NCBI RefSeq assembly: GCF_017876575.1
Contig: NZ_JAGIOE010000001.1
Span: 4,630,443 to 4,694,442, forward strand
Reading direction: 5' to 3'
From: Paeniglutamicibacter psychrophenolicus
GTDB taxonomy: Bacteria > Actinomycetota > Actinomycetes > Actinomycetales > Micrococcaceae
Length of the DNA: 64,000 nt
The notes beneath the pieces are model-generated. The model was not told the origin of the DNA, did not search any database, and saw only the letters and a list, made by a program, of their open reading frames with translations. Position numbers and translations under genes: made by a program. Shown here one piece after another: positions 8,569-17,098 of this stretch (position 1 is the first letter of the stretch; the number at the start of each line of letters is the position of its first letter).

Positions 8569-9948
8569 CTATGCCAATGGCTTCTTGCTGGTTTCTGCCG
8601 AAAGCGCCACGGCGATCAGGGAGATCACTGCGGCCGCCATGAGGTACCAGCCGGGAGCCAGCAGGGATCCGGAGGTGGCGATCAGCAGCGTGGCCACGAA
8701 CGGGGCGGTGCCGCCGAACAGGGCGTTGGAGAGGTTGAAGGACACGGCGAATCCGGAGTAGCGGACCCGGGTCGGGAACATCTCGGCCAGGTAGCTCGGC
8801 AGGGTTCCGTCGTTGAGGCTCAGCATGCCTCCGAGCAGGATCTGTACGAGCACGATGACCAGGAAATTGCCCGTGTCCAGGAGCATGAAGGACGGGACGG
8901 TGAGCAGCACGAAGAGGATCGACGCCGTCATCAACACCTTCTTGCGGCCATACTTGTCCGAGAGCATGCCGGTGACGAAGATGAAGCCGATGTAGGTGGC
9001 CAGTGCCACGGTGGTCGCAGCGTAGGAGGCTGTCTCCGCCAGGCCGAGCTCGTTTGACAGGTAGGTCGGCATGTAGCTGAGGATGACGTAGAAGCCCACC
9101 GCGTTGAGCAGCACCGCGCCGACGGCCTGGATGAGCTGGCGCCAGTGGTTCTTGAACAGCGAGCTGACCGGGGTCGCCTCGGCAGTGTCCTGCTTCGCCA
9201 GCTCGGTGAAGACCGGGGATTCCTCGAGCCTGGTGCGGATGTAGCGGCCGATCAGGCCCATGGGCGCTGCCAGCAGGAACGGCAGGCGCCAGCCCCAGGA
9301 TTCCATCTGCCCTGCATCCAGCACGCCGGTAAGCACCGCCGCCATAAGCGAGCCCAGCAACAGGCCCGTGGCGGTGCTGGCCGGGACGACGGCGGCATAG
9401 AGGCCGCGCCGGTTGGCCGGGGCGTATTCGACCAGGAAGGCCGTGGCGCCGGCATATTCGCCGGAGGCGGAGAAGCCCTGCACGACGCGGATGATCAGCA
9501 GCAGGATCGGGGCCCAGATGCCGATGGTGTTGTAGGACGGGATGAAGGCCATGCAGAAGGTTGCGGCCGACATGATCAGGATCGACCAGGAAAGCGCTTC
9601 GCGCCGGCCGATCTTGTCCCCGAGGTGTCCCCAGACGAATCCGCCCAGCGGGCGGACGAAGAACGACACCGCGAAGAGCGCGAAGGTCAGCATCAAGCCG
9701 GTTGTCGGGTCGGAATCGGGGAAGAAGACCGCCGTGATGGTGACCGCCAGGTAACCGTAGACGGCGTAGTCGAACCATTCCACGAAATTGCCGATGAAGC
9801 TTGCGGCAACGACCTTGTTGCGCGTCTTGCTGTCGATGCCGACGGGGCCCTGGCCGCCGGCTTCGGGTCCGGAGCCGATGGTGAGCGTACTCGTGGCAGA
9901 ACGCGCGGCGGAGCCGTGGCCGGCCGCGGAGTTGTTGCGTTGAATCAT
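8569..9948 (-). CDS. MHS-family MFS transporter, copy 2 (creatine/creatinine uptake candidate)
   Basis: A 459-residue metabolite:H+ symporter-type transporter, paralogous to the one at 4238-5638 but with many amino-acid and synonymous changes, unlike the creatinases next to them. RPLGGFVWGHLGDKIGRREA and EMFPTRVRYSGFAVSFN are present. I chose the ATG at 9948 (MIQRNNSAAG), which aligns with the other copy's start MNQSNNTPAG; a longer frame from 9981 would begin inside the operator. The two transporters may differ in substrate (for example creatine against creatinine or sarcosine), which is inference. Confidence 0.88.
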   Translation of the reverse strand: MIQRNNSAAGHGSAARSATSTLTIGSGPEAGGQGPVGIDSKTRNKVVAASFIGNFVEWFDYAVYGYLAVTITAVFFPDSDPTTGLMLTFALFAVSFFVRPLGGFVWGHLGDKIGRREALSWSILIMSAATFCMAFIPSYNTIGIWAPILLLIIRVVQGFSASGEYAGATAFLVEYAPANRRGLYAAVVPASTATGLLLGSLMAAVLTGVLDAGQMESWGWRLPFLLAAPMGLIGRYIRTRLEESPVFTELAKQDTAEATPVSSLFKNHWRQLIQAVGAVLLNAVGFYVILSYMPTYLSNELGLAETASYAATTVALATYIGFIFVTGMLSDKYGRKKVLMTASILFVLLTVPSFMLLDTGNFLVIVLVQILLGGMLSLNDGTLPSYLAEMFPTRVRYSGFAVSFNLSNALFGGTAPFVATLLIATSGSLLAPGWYLMAAAVISLIAVALSAETSKKPLA

Positions 9949-9974
9949 TGTGGAACCACCAGAAATTTGCACGA

Positions 9975-10032
9975 GTTGCATTCATTGCAACGCTGTTGCG
10001 ACAACTCTATTTGTGCCGCGGGTCACTGTCAA
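9975..10032 (-). promoter_or_regulatory. Promoter and palindromic operator of MHS-2/creatinase-2 operon
   Basis: Minus-strand TTGACA (10027-10032) and TAGAGT (10004-10009) are separated by 17 bases. Downstream lies GTTGCATTCATTGCAAC (9975-9991, plus-strand reading) with an extra GTTGC at 9995-9999. The arrangement matches the promoter at 5664-5721. Confidence 0.75.
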
Positions 10033-10077
10033 GGGCAAATCTTGAGCTGCGTCACATTCGCCAATCTTGGCGTAAAC

Positions 10078-10113
10078 GCGGCGGGGTGCCCGGTTACCCG
10101 GGCACCCCGCCGC
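10078..10113 (-). terminator. Terminator of creatininase-BCCT operon
   Basis: A 16-base-pair perfect stem (10078-10093 with 10098-10113) and a TTAC loop lie about 35 bases past the BCCT gene stop. Read on the minus strand it is followed by GTTTACG. It also separates this operon from the head of the MHS-2 operon. Confidence 0.8.
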
Positions 10114-10148
10114 TTGTCATCCATCGCCGGTGGTCAACGCAACGCGGC

Positions 10149-11888
10149 CTACTTTCCGCCGCTCCCCGGAGCCTGCTCCGCGGGTGCGTGCTCGTGGCTG
10201 ACCAAGACAGCCTCACCGCTGGGCAGGTATTCGACGCGCTTGGTGGGACTCGGGTCGTTGACTTCCTTTTCCAGCCGCCGGATGCCCTTGTCGCGCTTGA
10301 TGAGCCGGCGGATGAGGTTGGCAATCATCAGCAGAATCACGAAGGAGAACGGGAAGGCGCCGATGATGGTGCCGGTCTGCACCGTGTCGATCACCGCGGT
10401 TCCGCCCAGCGTCAACAGCACCACGGCGACGGCCGCGATGCTGGCCACCAGGACCACACGGAAGCCCGGTCCGGACTTCTTGGGTGCGGAGACGAATTCG
10501 GCCAGCGCATAGGTGCCCGAGTCCAGTGACGTGACGTAGTAGGTTGCCACCAAGATGGTGGCCACGACCAGCAGCAGCCCGCCGATGATCGGGATGGACT
10601 CGAGCATCACGAACAGGCCGCTGGAGGTCTCCTCGGCCACGGCCGCCGATACTCCCCTATCGGTCTTGTCGTCGTAGTAGATGGCGGAGGAGCCAATGAC
10701 ACCGATCCAGATCATCACGATCAGGGAAGGAATCACGGTGACGCCGATGACGAATTCGCGAATGGTCCGTCCGCGGGAGATGCGGGCGATGAAGCCGGCA
10801 ACGAACGGCGAGAAGGCAATGACCCAGCACCAGATGAAGACCGTCCACCAGCCGTTCCAGCTGTCCTGCCAGCTCTCGAGCGGCTCGGCGGTGATCGACG
10901 AGTCCGTCCAGAAGCTCATTGGAATGAAGTTGGTGATGAACGAGCCGAAGGTCTGCGACAGGCTCGAGATGATGAACAGCGTCGGCCCGAAGACGAACAC
11001 GGCAACGACCAGTACGATGCTGAGGATGGAATTGGTCTCGCTGATCCGGCGCATGCCCTTGTTGATGCCGAAGAATGCCGACACCGCGGTCAGCGTGCCC
11101 AACGCGAGGATTACGATGAGCCAGGTCAGCGGACTGGATGCCAGTCCGGTGAACGAGGTGACACCCGAGCTGAACTGCATGGCGGCAAACCCAAAGGATG
11201 TTGCCAGCCCCAGGACGGTGGCGATGATGGCCAGTAGTTCCACCACGACGCCTGCCCCGCGCTGCGCCCAGCGGGGCAGGATGTCGACGGTGGCTTCGCG
11301 GAAGGTCAGGGTTTTGCCGAGGTTGTGGTGTGAATAAGCCAGGCAGACCGCGACGACGCAGTACATGGCCCAGGCCGTCAGGCCCCAGTGGAAGTATGAC
11401 CAGACGATGCCTCCCTCGGAGGCTCCCGCGTCGCCGACCGGGATGACGGGGTTTTCCTCGCGGAGCATGATGGGCTCGGCCACGGACCAGAAGATCAGTC
11501 CGATGCCTTGCCCGCAAGCGAAGAGCATGGAGTACCAGGCGAACTTGCTGTGTTCAGGCTTGGACTTCGGCCCGCCCAGCCTCACCTTGCCGACGCGGCT
11601 GACGGCGAGCCACACGCACACCGCGACGGCGATGATGGAATACATGATGAACAGCCAGGTGAACTTGCCGGTGACGAAGGTGCGCATGTTCGAGATGACC
11701 TTGGCTGCACCGACGGGGTTGAGGATCACCAGCAGGATCACCGTGGCGATCAGCACCGGCGGGAGGACCTTGATGACCAGCCGGTCAAGGGGCGGGATGT
11801 CCCTGCCCATGAACCTCGGGACCTCCACGAGCGAAGGTTCGCCCTTGTTGCCCGGGGACTTGGTGTGCGGGGATTCGTCAACGGACAC
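10149..11888 (-). CDS. BCCT-family transporter
   Basis: A 579-residue betaine/carnitine/choline-type secondary transporter with about 12 membrane segments. The family signature appears in the region FACGQGIGLIFWSVAEPIM, and the long tryptophan-rich helix 8 segment WNGWWTVFIWCWVIAFSPFVAGF is present. The GTG start shares its G with the TAG stop of creatininase, so translation is coupled; an ORF extending further upstream overlaps creatininase and is unlikely. The context suggests import of creatinine, creatine, glycine betaine or sarcosine; betaine is a plausible alternative because its demethylation also yields sarcosine. Confidence 0.88.
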   Translation of the reverse strand: MSVDESPHTKSPGNKGEPSLVEVPRFMGRDIPPLDRLVIKVLPPVLIATVILLVILNPVGAAKVISNMRTFVTGKFTWLFIMYSIIAVAVCVWLAVSRVGKVRLGGPKSKPEHSKFAWYSMLFACGQGIGLIFWSVAEPIMLREENPVIPVGDAGASEGGIVWSYFHWGLTAWAMYCVVAVCLAYSHHNLGKTLTFREATVDILPRWAQRGAGVVVELLAIIATVLGLATSFGFAAMQFSSGVTSFTGLASSPLTWLIVILALGTLTAVSAFFGINKGMRRISETNSILSIVLVVAVFVFGPTLFIISSLSQTFGSFITNFIPMSFWTDSSITAEPLESWQDSWNGWWTVFIWCWVIAFSPFVAGFIARISRGRTIREFVIGVTVIPSLIVMIWIGVIGSSAIYYDDKTDRGVSAAVAEETSSGLFVMLESIPIIGGLLLVVATILVATYYVTSLDSGTYALAEFVSAPKKSGPGFRVVLVASIAAVAVVLLTLGGTAVIDTVQTGTIIGAFPFSFVILLMIANLIRRLIKRDKGIRRLEKEVNDPSPTKRVEYLPSGEAVLVSHEHAPAEQAPGSGGK

Positions 11889-12682
11889 TACTTCACCCCC
11901 AGGACGGCGACGGGAAGCGAGTACTCGGCCTCGATGGCAGAGGCCACGCCATCGACCACGGCGTCGAGCAGAAGCCGGCCTCGATCGGCGCTGGCGCCCC
12001 TGGGGGAGGACAGACATCCGCTGGCCGGTGTTCGCGCGGGATCCTCCGGGAAGATGTCGTAGGGCTTGAGCAGGGCAGGCGGGTGGTCAACCGCACGGGA
12101 CATGTCGACCTTCGAGGGATGCAGCAGGAGCATCAGCGAGGTTTCCAGCACGCCGCCGTGCTCGATGTCCCAGCCAAGGAAACCGTCGGGAAAGACCGCT
12201 TCCAGGGTTTCCTCACCGACGAAGTCCCAGTAGGACAGCAACATGGCCCGCGCATCTGCTCCGGTCTCACGGGCACGGCCAACGGCAACTTCCAGGCCCT
12301 CGTAGATGAACTGGTAGTTCTCGAAGTGGCCGTTGAGGATGACCACCTTGGTGAATCCCTGGGCCATGAAGGACCGGGCAATGTCTTCCACCTGACCGGT
12401 CAGGGTTGCCCCGCTCAGGCTCGTGGTCCCGACTCGGTGGTTCCCTCCCCCGGAGCGCGGCTGGGATTTGTATCCATAGGACAGGGTGGGTGCCACCAGC
12501 GCGCCAAGCTTCTCGGCCACCGCACCGGAAATGGCGCGCGAAAGCATGGCGTCGACACCCAGCGGCATGTGGGGGCCGTGCTGTTCGGTGGCGCCGGCGG
12601 GGATGATGACCGTCGCATGCGGTTGGGACACGTATGCGGCGTACGTTTCGGCGTCGATATCTTCCAGGTAAACCGATTGCAT
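11888..12682 (-). CDS. Creatininase (creatinine amidohydrolase)
   Basis: A 264-residue enzyme that opens creatinine to creatine. It aligns closely with Pseudomonas creatininase: TEQHGPHMPLGVD holds metal ligands Glu33, His35 and Asp44; GYKSQPRSGGGNH and GTTSLSGATLTG follow; NGHFEN supplies His119 and Glu121; LSYWDFV and FLGWDIEHGGVLETSLML complete the active site, and DHPPALLKPYDIFPEDPARTPASG closes the protein. The whole ligand set is intact. It starts with ATG and is the first gene of a two-gene operon with the BCCT transporter. Confidence 0.95.
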   Translation of the reverse strand: MQSVYLEDIDAETYAAYVSQPHATVIIPAGATEQHGPHMPLGVDAMLSRAISGAVAEKLGALVAPTLSYGYKSQPRSGGGNHRVGTTSLSGATLTGQVEDIARSFMAQGFTKVVILNGHFENYQFIYEGLEVAVGRARETGADARAMLLSYWDFVGEETLEAVFPDGFLGWDIEHGGVLETSLMLLLHPSKVDMSRAVDHPPALLKPYDIFPEDPARTPASGCLSSPRGASADRGRLLLDAVVDGVASAIEAEYSLPVAVLGVK

Positions 12683-12748
12683 CTAGGTACTCCTCAGTGG
12701 TGCCGGCCCTCGGGGGCCGGACGGGTAGGGAAGGAAATCAAGAAGCCT

Positions 12749-12806
12749 GTTGTGATGAACGCAACAGAGTTGCACTGATCATGACAGTGACCCGAGTCAC
12801 CGTCAA
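12749..12806 (-). promoter_or_regulatory. Promoter and operator of creatininase-BCCT operon
   Basis: Minus-strand TTGACG (12801-12806) and CATGAT (12778-12783) lie 17 bases apart; the spacer holds GTGAC-TCGG-GTCAC. Downstream is GTTGTGATGAACGCAAC (12749-12765, plus-strand reading) plus TTGCAC at 12770-12775, the same three-part element as at the MHS promoters. Confidence 0.7.
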
Positions 12807-12857
12807 GTCTGTTTCGCGCCCGCCCGCGCAGCGCACCCATCGGCCAGGCACGCGAGC

Positions 12858-12894
12858 GCGGGCCCCCCGGCGAGGATGTCGCCGGGGGGCCCGC
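12858..12894 (-). terminator. Stem-loop after NCS1 permease gene
   Basis: A 16-base-pair GC-rich perfect stem (12858-12873 with 12879-12894) with a 5-base loop directly follows the NCS1 stop on the minus strand. No T-run follows, but the position between two operons fits a terminator. Confidence 0.6.
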
Positions 12895-12907
12895 GGGGAC
12901 CGTTCGC

Positions 12908-14557
12908 CTAGGATCCGATCCGGTGCTTGGCGGAGTCGCCGCCTGGCTCATGCTCCGCCGGCGCCGCCAAGGGCCGTGCCGGGGGCTGATCCTGCGTCAG
13001 CAGGCTGGCATCGTCGGGCACGTGGTCTTCGATCCGCTGTTCGGCGAGCAGGAATTCCGCGCTGCCGTGCTGGCGGATGAACTCCTCGTCGGAGCAACCG
13101 AGTTTCAGGCCGAGGGGAACGCCGCGCTCAATGCGGGACTTGAAACGGGCGTAGCCCAGGACGAAGTACAGTCCGGCACTGGTGGCCGTTCCGGCCAGCC
13201 AGGAGAAGTCGATGCCGCCGACAGCGGTGGCAATGGGACCCTGGAGCGCGGGCACCGAACCGTACATGCACATCCACGTCATGAAGATGCCGCCGGCGAA
13301 AGCAATGAAGGCAGCCGGGTTGAAGGCCTTGAGCTTGGTGGACCTGGGATCCAGGAACAAGTAGGAGAAGTCCTTGTGACGACGCTCGAAGACAAAGTAG
13401 TGCACCGCCATGATGCCGCCCCATGTCGCAACCCACGCCGCGATGGCGATGATCCAGTTATGCAGGACCTCGGCGAAGTCCGTCGCGAAGAGGAACGCGA
13501 TGACCGCGCCCATGGCCAGCACACCGACCAGGATGGACAGCTTCTTGCGCGAGACGTTGATGTCAAGGGCCTGGGTGGCCACCCCGAAGGTGTACATGTT
13601 GATGATGTTGGTGGCGATGGGCCCGTGGATCACCAGCAGGATCACCGGGATCGACAGGGTGCCGAAGGACTCGACGATGAGCTGGCCGGGGTCGGCCGTG
13701 CCGTTCTTGGTGGCGAGGCTGGCACCCAGGATCCCAAGCCACACAACGGGGAGGAACTGGCCCAGGACGCTGACCAGGTAGAGCTTGTGCTGCTTGATGC
13801 GCTTGGAGACGAACCGGGAGTAGTCCGGTGCGTAGGTGAACCAGCCGATGCCCCACCCGATGCCGATGGCCGTCATGATCGAGGACATGGCCGCAATGCG
13901 CGGCATGCCGGTGAGGACTTCGCCGACCGGACCCTGGTAGCCCCAGTCGATGTCCAACTGCGTCCACGCCAGGATTGACATGGCGATCAGCACGATGATG
14001 GTCGGCGGCATGGTGATGCGCTCGAAGCGGGCAATGGCCTTGTAGCCCCGGTAACAGATGATGACCTGGATGGTCATGATCACCGCGGCGGTGGCGATGC
14101 GCCACAGCATGTTGCCCGCGGTGGGATCGACCCAGCCGATCATGCCGAACAAGGCCATGATCAGGTCCAGGATGACCCAGGTATTGACCGCGGACCACCC
14201 GATGGCGATGACCGCCTGGATGGCTGCCGGCAGGTAGGCCCCGCGTCGCCCGAAGGCGCCGCGGGCCAGCAGCATGCCGGTGGCCCCGGTCTTCTGCCCC
14301 AAGATGACGAAGAACCCGAAGCCCAGCATGCCGATGACGTTTCCGGCGATCAGGACGGTCAGGGTGTCGGCGAGCCCGAGACCCAGGTGGATGCCGAGGG
14401 CACCGAGGATCCAGTTGATGGGGGCAACGTTGGCCCCGGCCCAGATCCAGAACTGCCCGGAAAGCTTGGTGGTTCTGGCCGATTCGGGAATGGGCTGGAG
14501 AGAATCCTCGACCTCATGGGTCACACTCTCCGACGAACTGGCTGCTTTTCTACTCAT
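12908..14557 (-). CDS. NCS1-family nucleobase/allantoin-type permease
   Basis: A 549-residue membrane protein with about 12 helices. The N-terminal segment from LSGQFWIWAGANVAPINWILGAL, and the GARGAFGRRG-like LLARGAFGRRGAYLPAA motif, mark the nucleobase:cation symporter-1 family (cytosine, purine, hydantoin, allantoin permeases). Divergence from a PucR regulator supports a nitrogenous ring compound as substrate. Given the neighbouring cytosine deaminase-like gene and creatinine genes, cytosine, N-methylhydantoin or creatinine are candidates; the sequence does not choose. A long hydrophilic C-terminal tail of about 60 residues follows the last helix. Confidence 0.87.
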   Translation of the reverse strand: MSRKAASSSESVTHEVEDSLQPIPESARTTKLSGQFWIWAGANVAPINWILGALGIHLGLGLADTLTVLIAGNVIGMLGFGFFVILGQKTGATGMLLARGAFGRRGAYLPAAIQAVIAIGWSAVNTWVILDLIMALFGMIGWVDPTAGNMLWRIATAAVIMTIQVIICYRGYKAIARFERITMPPTIIVLIAMSILAWTQLDIDWGYQGPVGEVLTGMPRIAAMSSIMTAIGIGWGIGWFTYAPDYSRFVSKRIKQHKLYLVSVLGQFLPVVWLGILGASLATKNGTADPGQLIVESFGTLSIPVILLVIHGPIATNIINMYTFGVATQALDINVSRKKLSILVGVLAMGAVIAFLFATDFAEVLHNWIIAIAAWVATWGGIMAVHYFVFERRHKDFSYLFLDPRSTKLKAFNPAAFIAFAGGIFMTWMCMYGSVPALQGPIATAVGGIDFSWLAGTATSAGLYFVLGYARFKSRIERGVPLGLKLGCSDEEFIRQHGSAEFLLAEQRIEDHVPDDASLLTQDQPPARPLAAPAEHEPGGDSAKHRIGS

Positions 14558-14664
14558 TGGTTCACTCTTTCGGCTGCTATGGCACTGTTAGAACTAGTAG
14601 ACAATCCTAGAAGTGATCTGCGCCACGTAGTACACTCAAACCGTATGCTCCTCACGGTCATTGG

Positions 14665-14679
14665 GTGACAAAGTGTCAC
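14665..14679. promoter_or_regulatory. 15-base palindrome in the NCS1/PucR divergent region
   Basis: GTGACA-AAG-TGTCAC is a perfect inverted repeat located 54 bases before the PucR start and 108 bases before the NCS1 start. It is the only strong symmetrical element in this intergenic region and is the best candidate site for the PucR regulator. Confidence 0.5.
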
Positions 14680-14732
14680 TCGCCAAGTCTGAGGCTCGGC
14701 GATCGCGTCGCGCTGAGAGTTAGGAATCCTGC

Positions 14733-16235
14733 ATGTTGCTGAATCTCAACGACGTCCTGGCCACCCCTCTTTTCATCAAAGCGCATCCGCGGATCATGGC
14801 GGGGGCCGAAAACGCGGCGACCAATCTGGTGCGCTGGGTGCACTCGAGCGAGGTCCTCGAAATCGCACCCTTGTTGCGCGGTGAAGAGCTACTGCTCAGC
14901 GGCGGCCAGAACCTCCTGGCGCTTCGGGTCGAGGCCCAGGTCCAGTACATCCAGAGCCTGGCCGAGCGAAAGGTAGCCGCCCTGGTCATCGACACGGTGG
15001 GCCTGAACCGGTCACTGTCCCCCGCCCTGATCGAGGCGGCGGAAACAGACGGGTTGCCCTTGATCGAACTGCGCGCCACCGTGCCTTTCGTAGAACTGGC
15101 CGAGACCATCAACCGGGCCATCGTCTCCGCCCAGGCCCTGGCGCTGCAACGTGCCGACGAGGTCTCCCAGCGGCTGGCACACCGGATCGCCACTTCCGGC
15201 CCGGGCCTGCCCCCGCTGGTGGCGCTGATCGCCCAAAACCTGAACGTGAATGCATTGCTCGTCGACATGGGCGGCAACATCCTGGCCAGCAGCAGAGACA
15301 TCCCCGACGACCGGATCAAGATGAAGGTCGTTTCCGACATCTTCCTCTCCGACCTTGTCGCGGCGCGGCTCCAACTGGAAAGCCGCCATCCGGCCGAACG
15401 GGAGCTGCTGTCCACGGTGGCGGAGCGGCTCGGAAGCATCCTGGCGCTCGCGCTGTCCCAGCACCATCGGCCCACCCGGTCACAGATCGCCGATGCGGCA
15501 CTCACGCAGGCGATCATCCGCGATGCCAGCGCCAACGACATCAGGGAGCTTTGCGGGCAGGTCGGGCTCGACGCGGCAGTCCCGGTGGCCGTGCTGGTGA
15601 TTCGCGGGGTCGAACTGGGTCGGGTCCGCAGCGCGGTGGAGAGGATCCTGCGGCGCAACAGCCCCGACATCAAGACCTATCTCGATTCCGAATACCTTTA
15701 CGGAGTGATTCCACTGAAGGGGGTTTCGCCCCGGAAGGAGCGCCGGCGGATCCTGCTGGGGTTGCGCGAGGAGATAGAGACGGTGGCGGTCCAGGGCATC
15801 ATGGGCCCATGGGTGCCCGATGCCACGCACGGACAGTGGTCCCTGCAACAGGCCCTCCTGACCGAACGCCTCGCGCTGCCCATGCCGAATTCCGGGGCGC
15901 TGCGCGACTGCGAAGACGTCGCCCTGGAGCGCCTCTGCGAGCGGGAACTCGGGCCGCGGAAGATCGCGCGCTACATTCAGGAGCTCCTCTCGGACTTGCT
16001 GCTGCACGACAGCATGCGCTCCGGCGATCTGGTTGCCACCCTGGATGTCTGGCTGTCGAGCGGATGCAATTCCACCGCTGCTGCGGCCGCATTGTTCATG
16101 GAACGCCAGACGTTGCACAAGCGGCTGAACAAGATCTTCGACCTGCTCGGCGGCGATCCGCGCGGAACCTCGCGCCTCGCGGCGATCCACTTGGCAACAC
16201 GACTGGCCCTCGCAAACCTGGGCACGCGCAAATAG
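14733..16235 (+). CDS. PucR-family transcriptional regulator
   Basis: A 500-residue regulator with an N-terminal PucR domain (about residues 5-125, beginning LNDVLATPLFIKAHPRIMAG), a central GGDEF-like/sensor region, and a C-terminal CdaR/PucR helix-turn-helix (TLDVWLSSGCNSTAAAAALFMERQTLHKRLNKIFDLLGGD). Members commonly activate purine or amino-acid catabolic genes. It is divergent from the NCS1 permease, which is therefore the probable target; the nearby creatininase operon is another. The ATG is preceded by TAGGAATCCTGC. Confidence 0.87.
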   Translation: MLLNLNDVLATPLFIKAHPRIMAGAENAATNLVRWVHSSEVLEIAPLLRGEELLLSGGQNLLALRVEAQVQYIQSLAERKVAALVIDTVGLNRSLSPALIEAAETDGLPLIELRATVPFVELAETINRAIVSAQALALQRADEVSQRLAHRIATSGPGLPPLVALIAQNLNVNALLVDMGGNILASSRDIPDDRIKMKVVSDIFLSDLVAARLQLESRHPAERELLSTVAERLGSILALALSQHHRPTRSQIADAALTQAIIRDASANDIRELCGQVGLDAAVPVAVLVIRGVELGRVRSAVERILRRNSPDIKTYLDSEYLYGVIPLKGVSPRKERRRILLGLREEIETVAVQGIMGPWVPDATHGQWSLQQALLTERLALPMPNSGALRDCEDVALERLCERELGPRKIARYIQELLSDLLLHDSMRSGDLVATLDVWLSSGCNSTAAAAALFMERQTLHKRLNKIFDLLGGDPRGTSRLAAIHLATRLALANLGTRK

Positions 16236-16269
16236 CGCGCCGCACCCGGGCTGCCGGCTGGAGCCGGCT

Positions 16270-16941
16270 TTAGAGCACTGCCCTGATTGTCTGCTCGAAG
16301 CTGGTGATGTGCGCCAGGGCCAGGGCCTCGGCCGCATCCGCCTCCCTTGCCACGATGGCGTCGAGCAGGTCCGCATGCTCCTCGATATGCCCCGCGACGG
16401 ACGGGACCTTGTCCAGCACCAGGCACCAGATGCGGGTGGCCAGGTTGTCCAGGCGGATCAGCGTTTCCTCCAGGTGCGGGTTTCCCGCCACCCGATAGAT
16501 CAGCCGGTGAACGCTGAGGTCATATTGCATCAACCCGCGCTTGTCGACGTTCTTGTCCCGCAGCCGCTCGATGTCGCGCGCCAGTTCACGCAGGGCGTCG
16601 CGATCAGCGTCCGAGGCGCCAAGCGCGGCCTTGCGGGCGGCCAGGGGTTCGAGCGAACGGCGGAGTTCAGAGACGTCGGCCAACTCGGTGATATCCACGA
16701 TCGTGGCAAAGGTTCCGCGCCGCGGATAGGAGATGACCAGGTGGTCGATTTCCAGGCGCTTGAGTGCCTCGCGCACCGGGGTGCGCCCGACGCCCAGCTC
16801 CAACGCGAGCTGCCCGTCGTTGATGGGTTCCCCCGGTTTGATATCCAGCATGATCAACCGGTCCCGGATGTCCCGGTAAGACTGTTCGGCCAGCGAAATG
16901 GGCTCGGCCAGCAACCCCGGGCCTGCGGAGACTGCGCTCAT
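16270..16941 (-). CDS. GntR-family regulator, FCD subgroup
   Basis: A 223-residue protein with an N-terminal GntR winged helix (RLIMLDIKPGEPINDGQLALELGVGRTPVREALKRLE) and a C-terminal all-helical FCD domain with the Asp/His ligand pattern (DLSVHRLIYRVAGNPHL, HIEEHADLLDAI). The ATG at 16941 has AAGGAGAA upstream; the longer frame to 17034 lacks a site. It is divergent from glyA-soxBDAG-sdaA-purU, with 157 bases between them, and probably controls that operon in response to an organic acid or sarcosine/glycine. That target assignment is inferred from position. Confidence 0.88.
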   Translation of the reverse strand: MSAVSAGPGLLAEPISLAEQSYRDIRDRLIMLDIKPGEPINDGQLALELGVGRTPVREALKRLEIDHLVISYPRRGTFATIVDITELADVSELRRSLEPLAARKAALGASDADRDALRELARDIERLRDKNVDKRGLMQYDLSVHRLIYRVAGNPHLEETLIRLDNLATRIWCLVLDKVPSVAGHIEEHADLLDAIVAREADAAEALALAHITSFEQTIRAVL

Positions 16942-17010
16942 GTGATTTTCTCCTTGTTGTCGCCGATCAACCTTAGTGTGACCGGCATGGCGACTCATTT
17001 CAGGCGGCTG

Positions 17011-17039
17011 TTGACACCGTGTGATTCTCATCATAACAT
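17011..17039 (+). promoter_or_regulatory. Sigma-70 type promoter of the sarcosine oxidase operon
   Basis: TTGACA (17011-17016) and TAACAT (17034-17039) have 17 bases between them, 60 bases before glyA. TGATATATCA, a perfect 10-base palindrome, lies just downstream at about 17052-17061 and may be a regulator site. Confidence 0.75.
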
Positions 17040-17098
17040 TGTGTCCAGTTCTGATATATCAATCAGCAACAACTTGTACTTCAAGGAGTGAATACTGG

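Noticed and set aside
16942-17098. A glycine riboswitch before glyA
   Set aside because: The characteristic GGAGA/CCGAAGGGGCAA blocks are absent; a plain promoter and palindrome explain the region.
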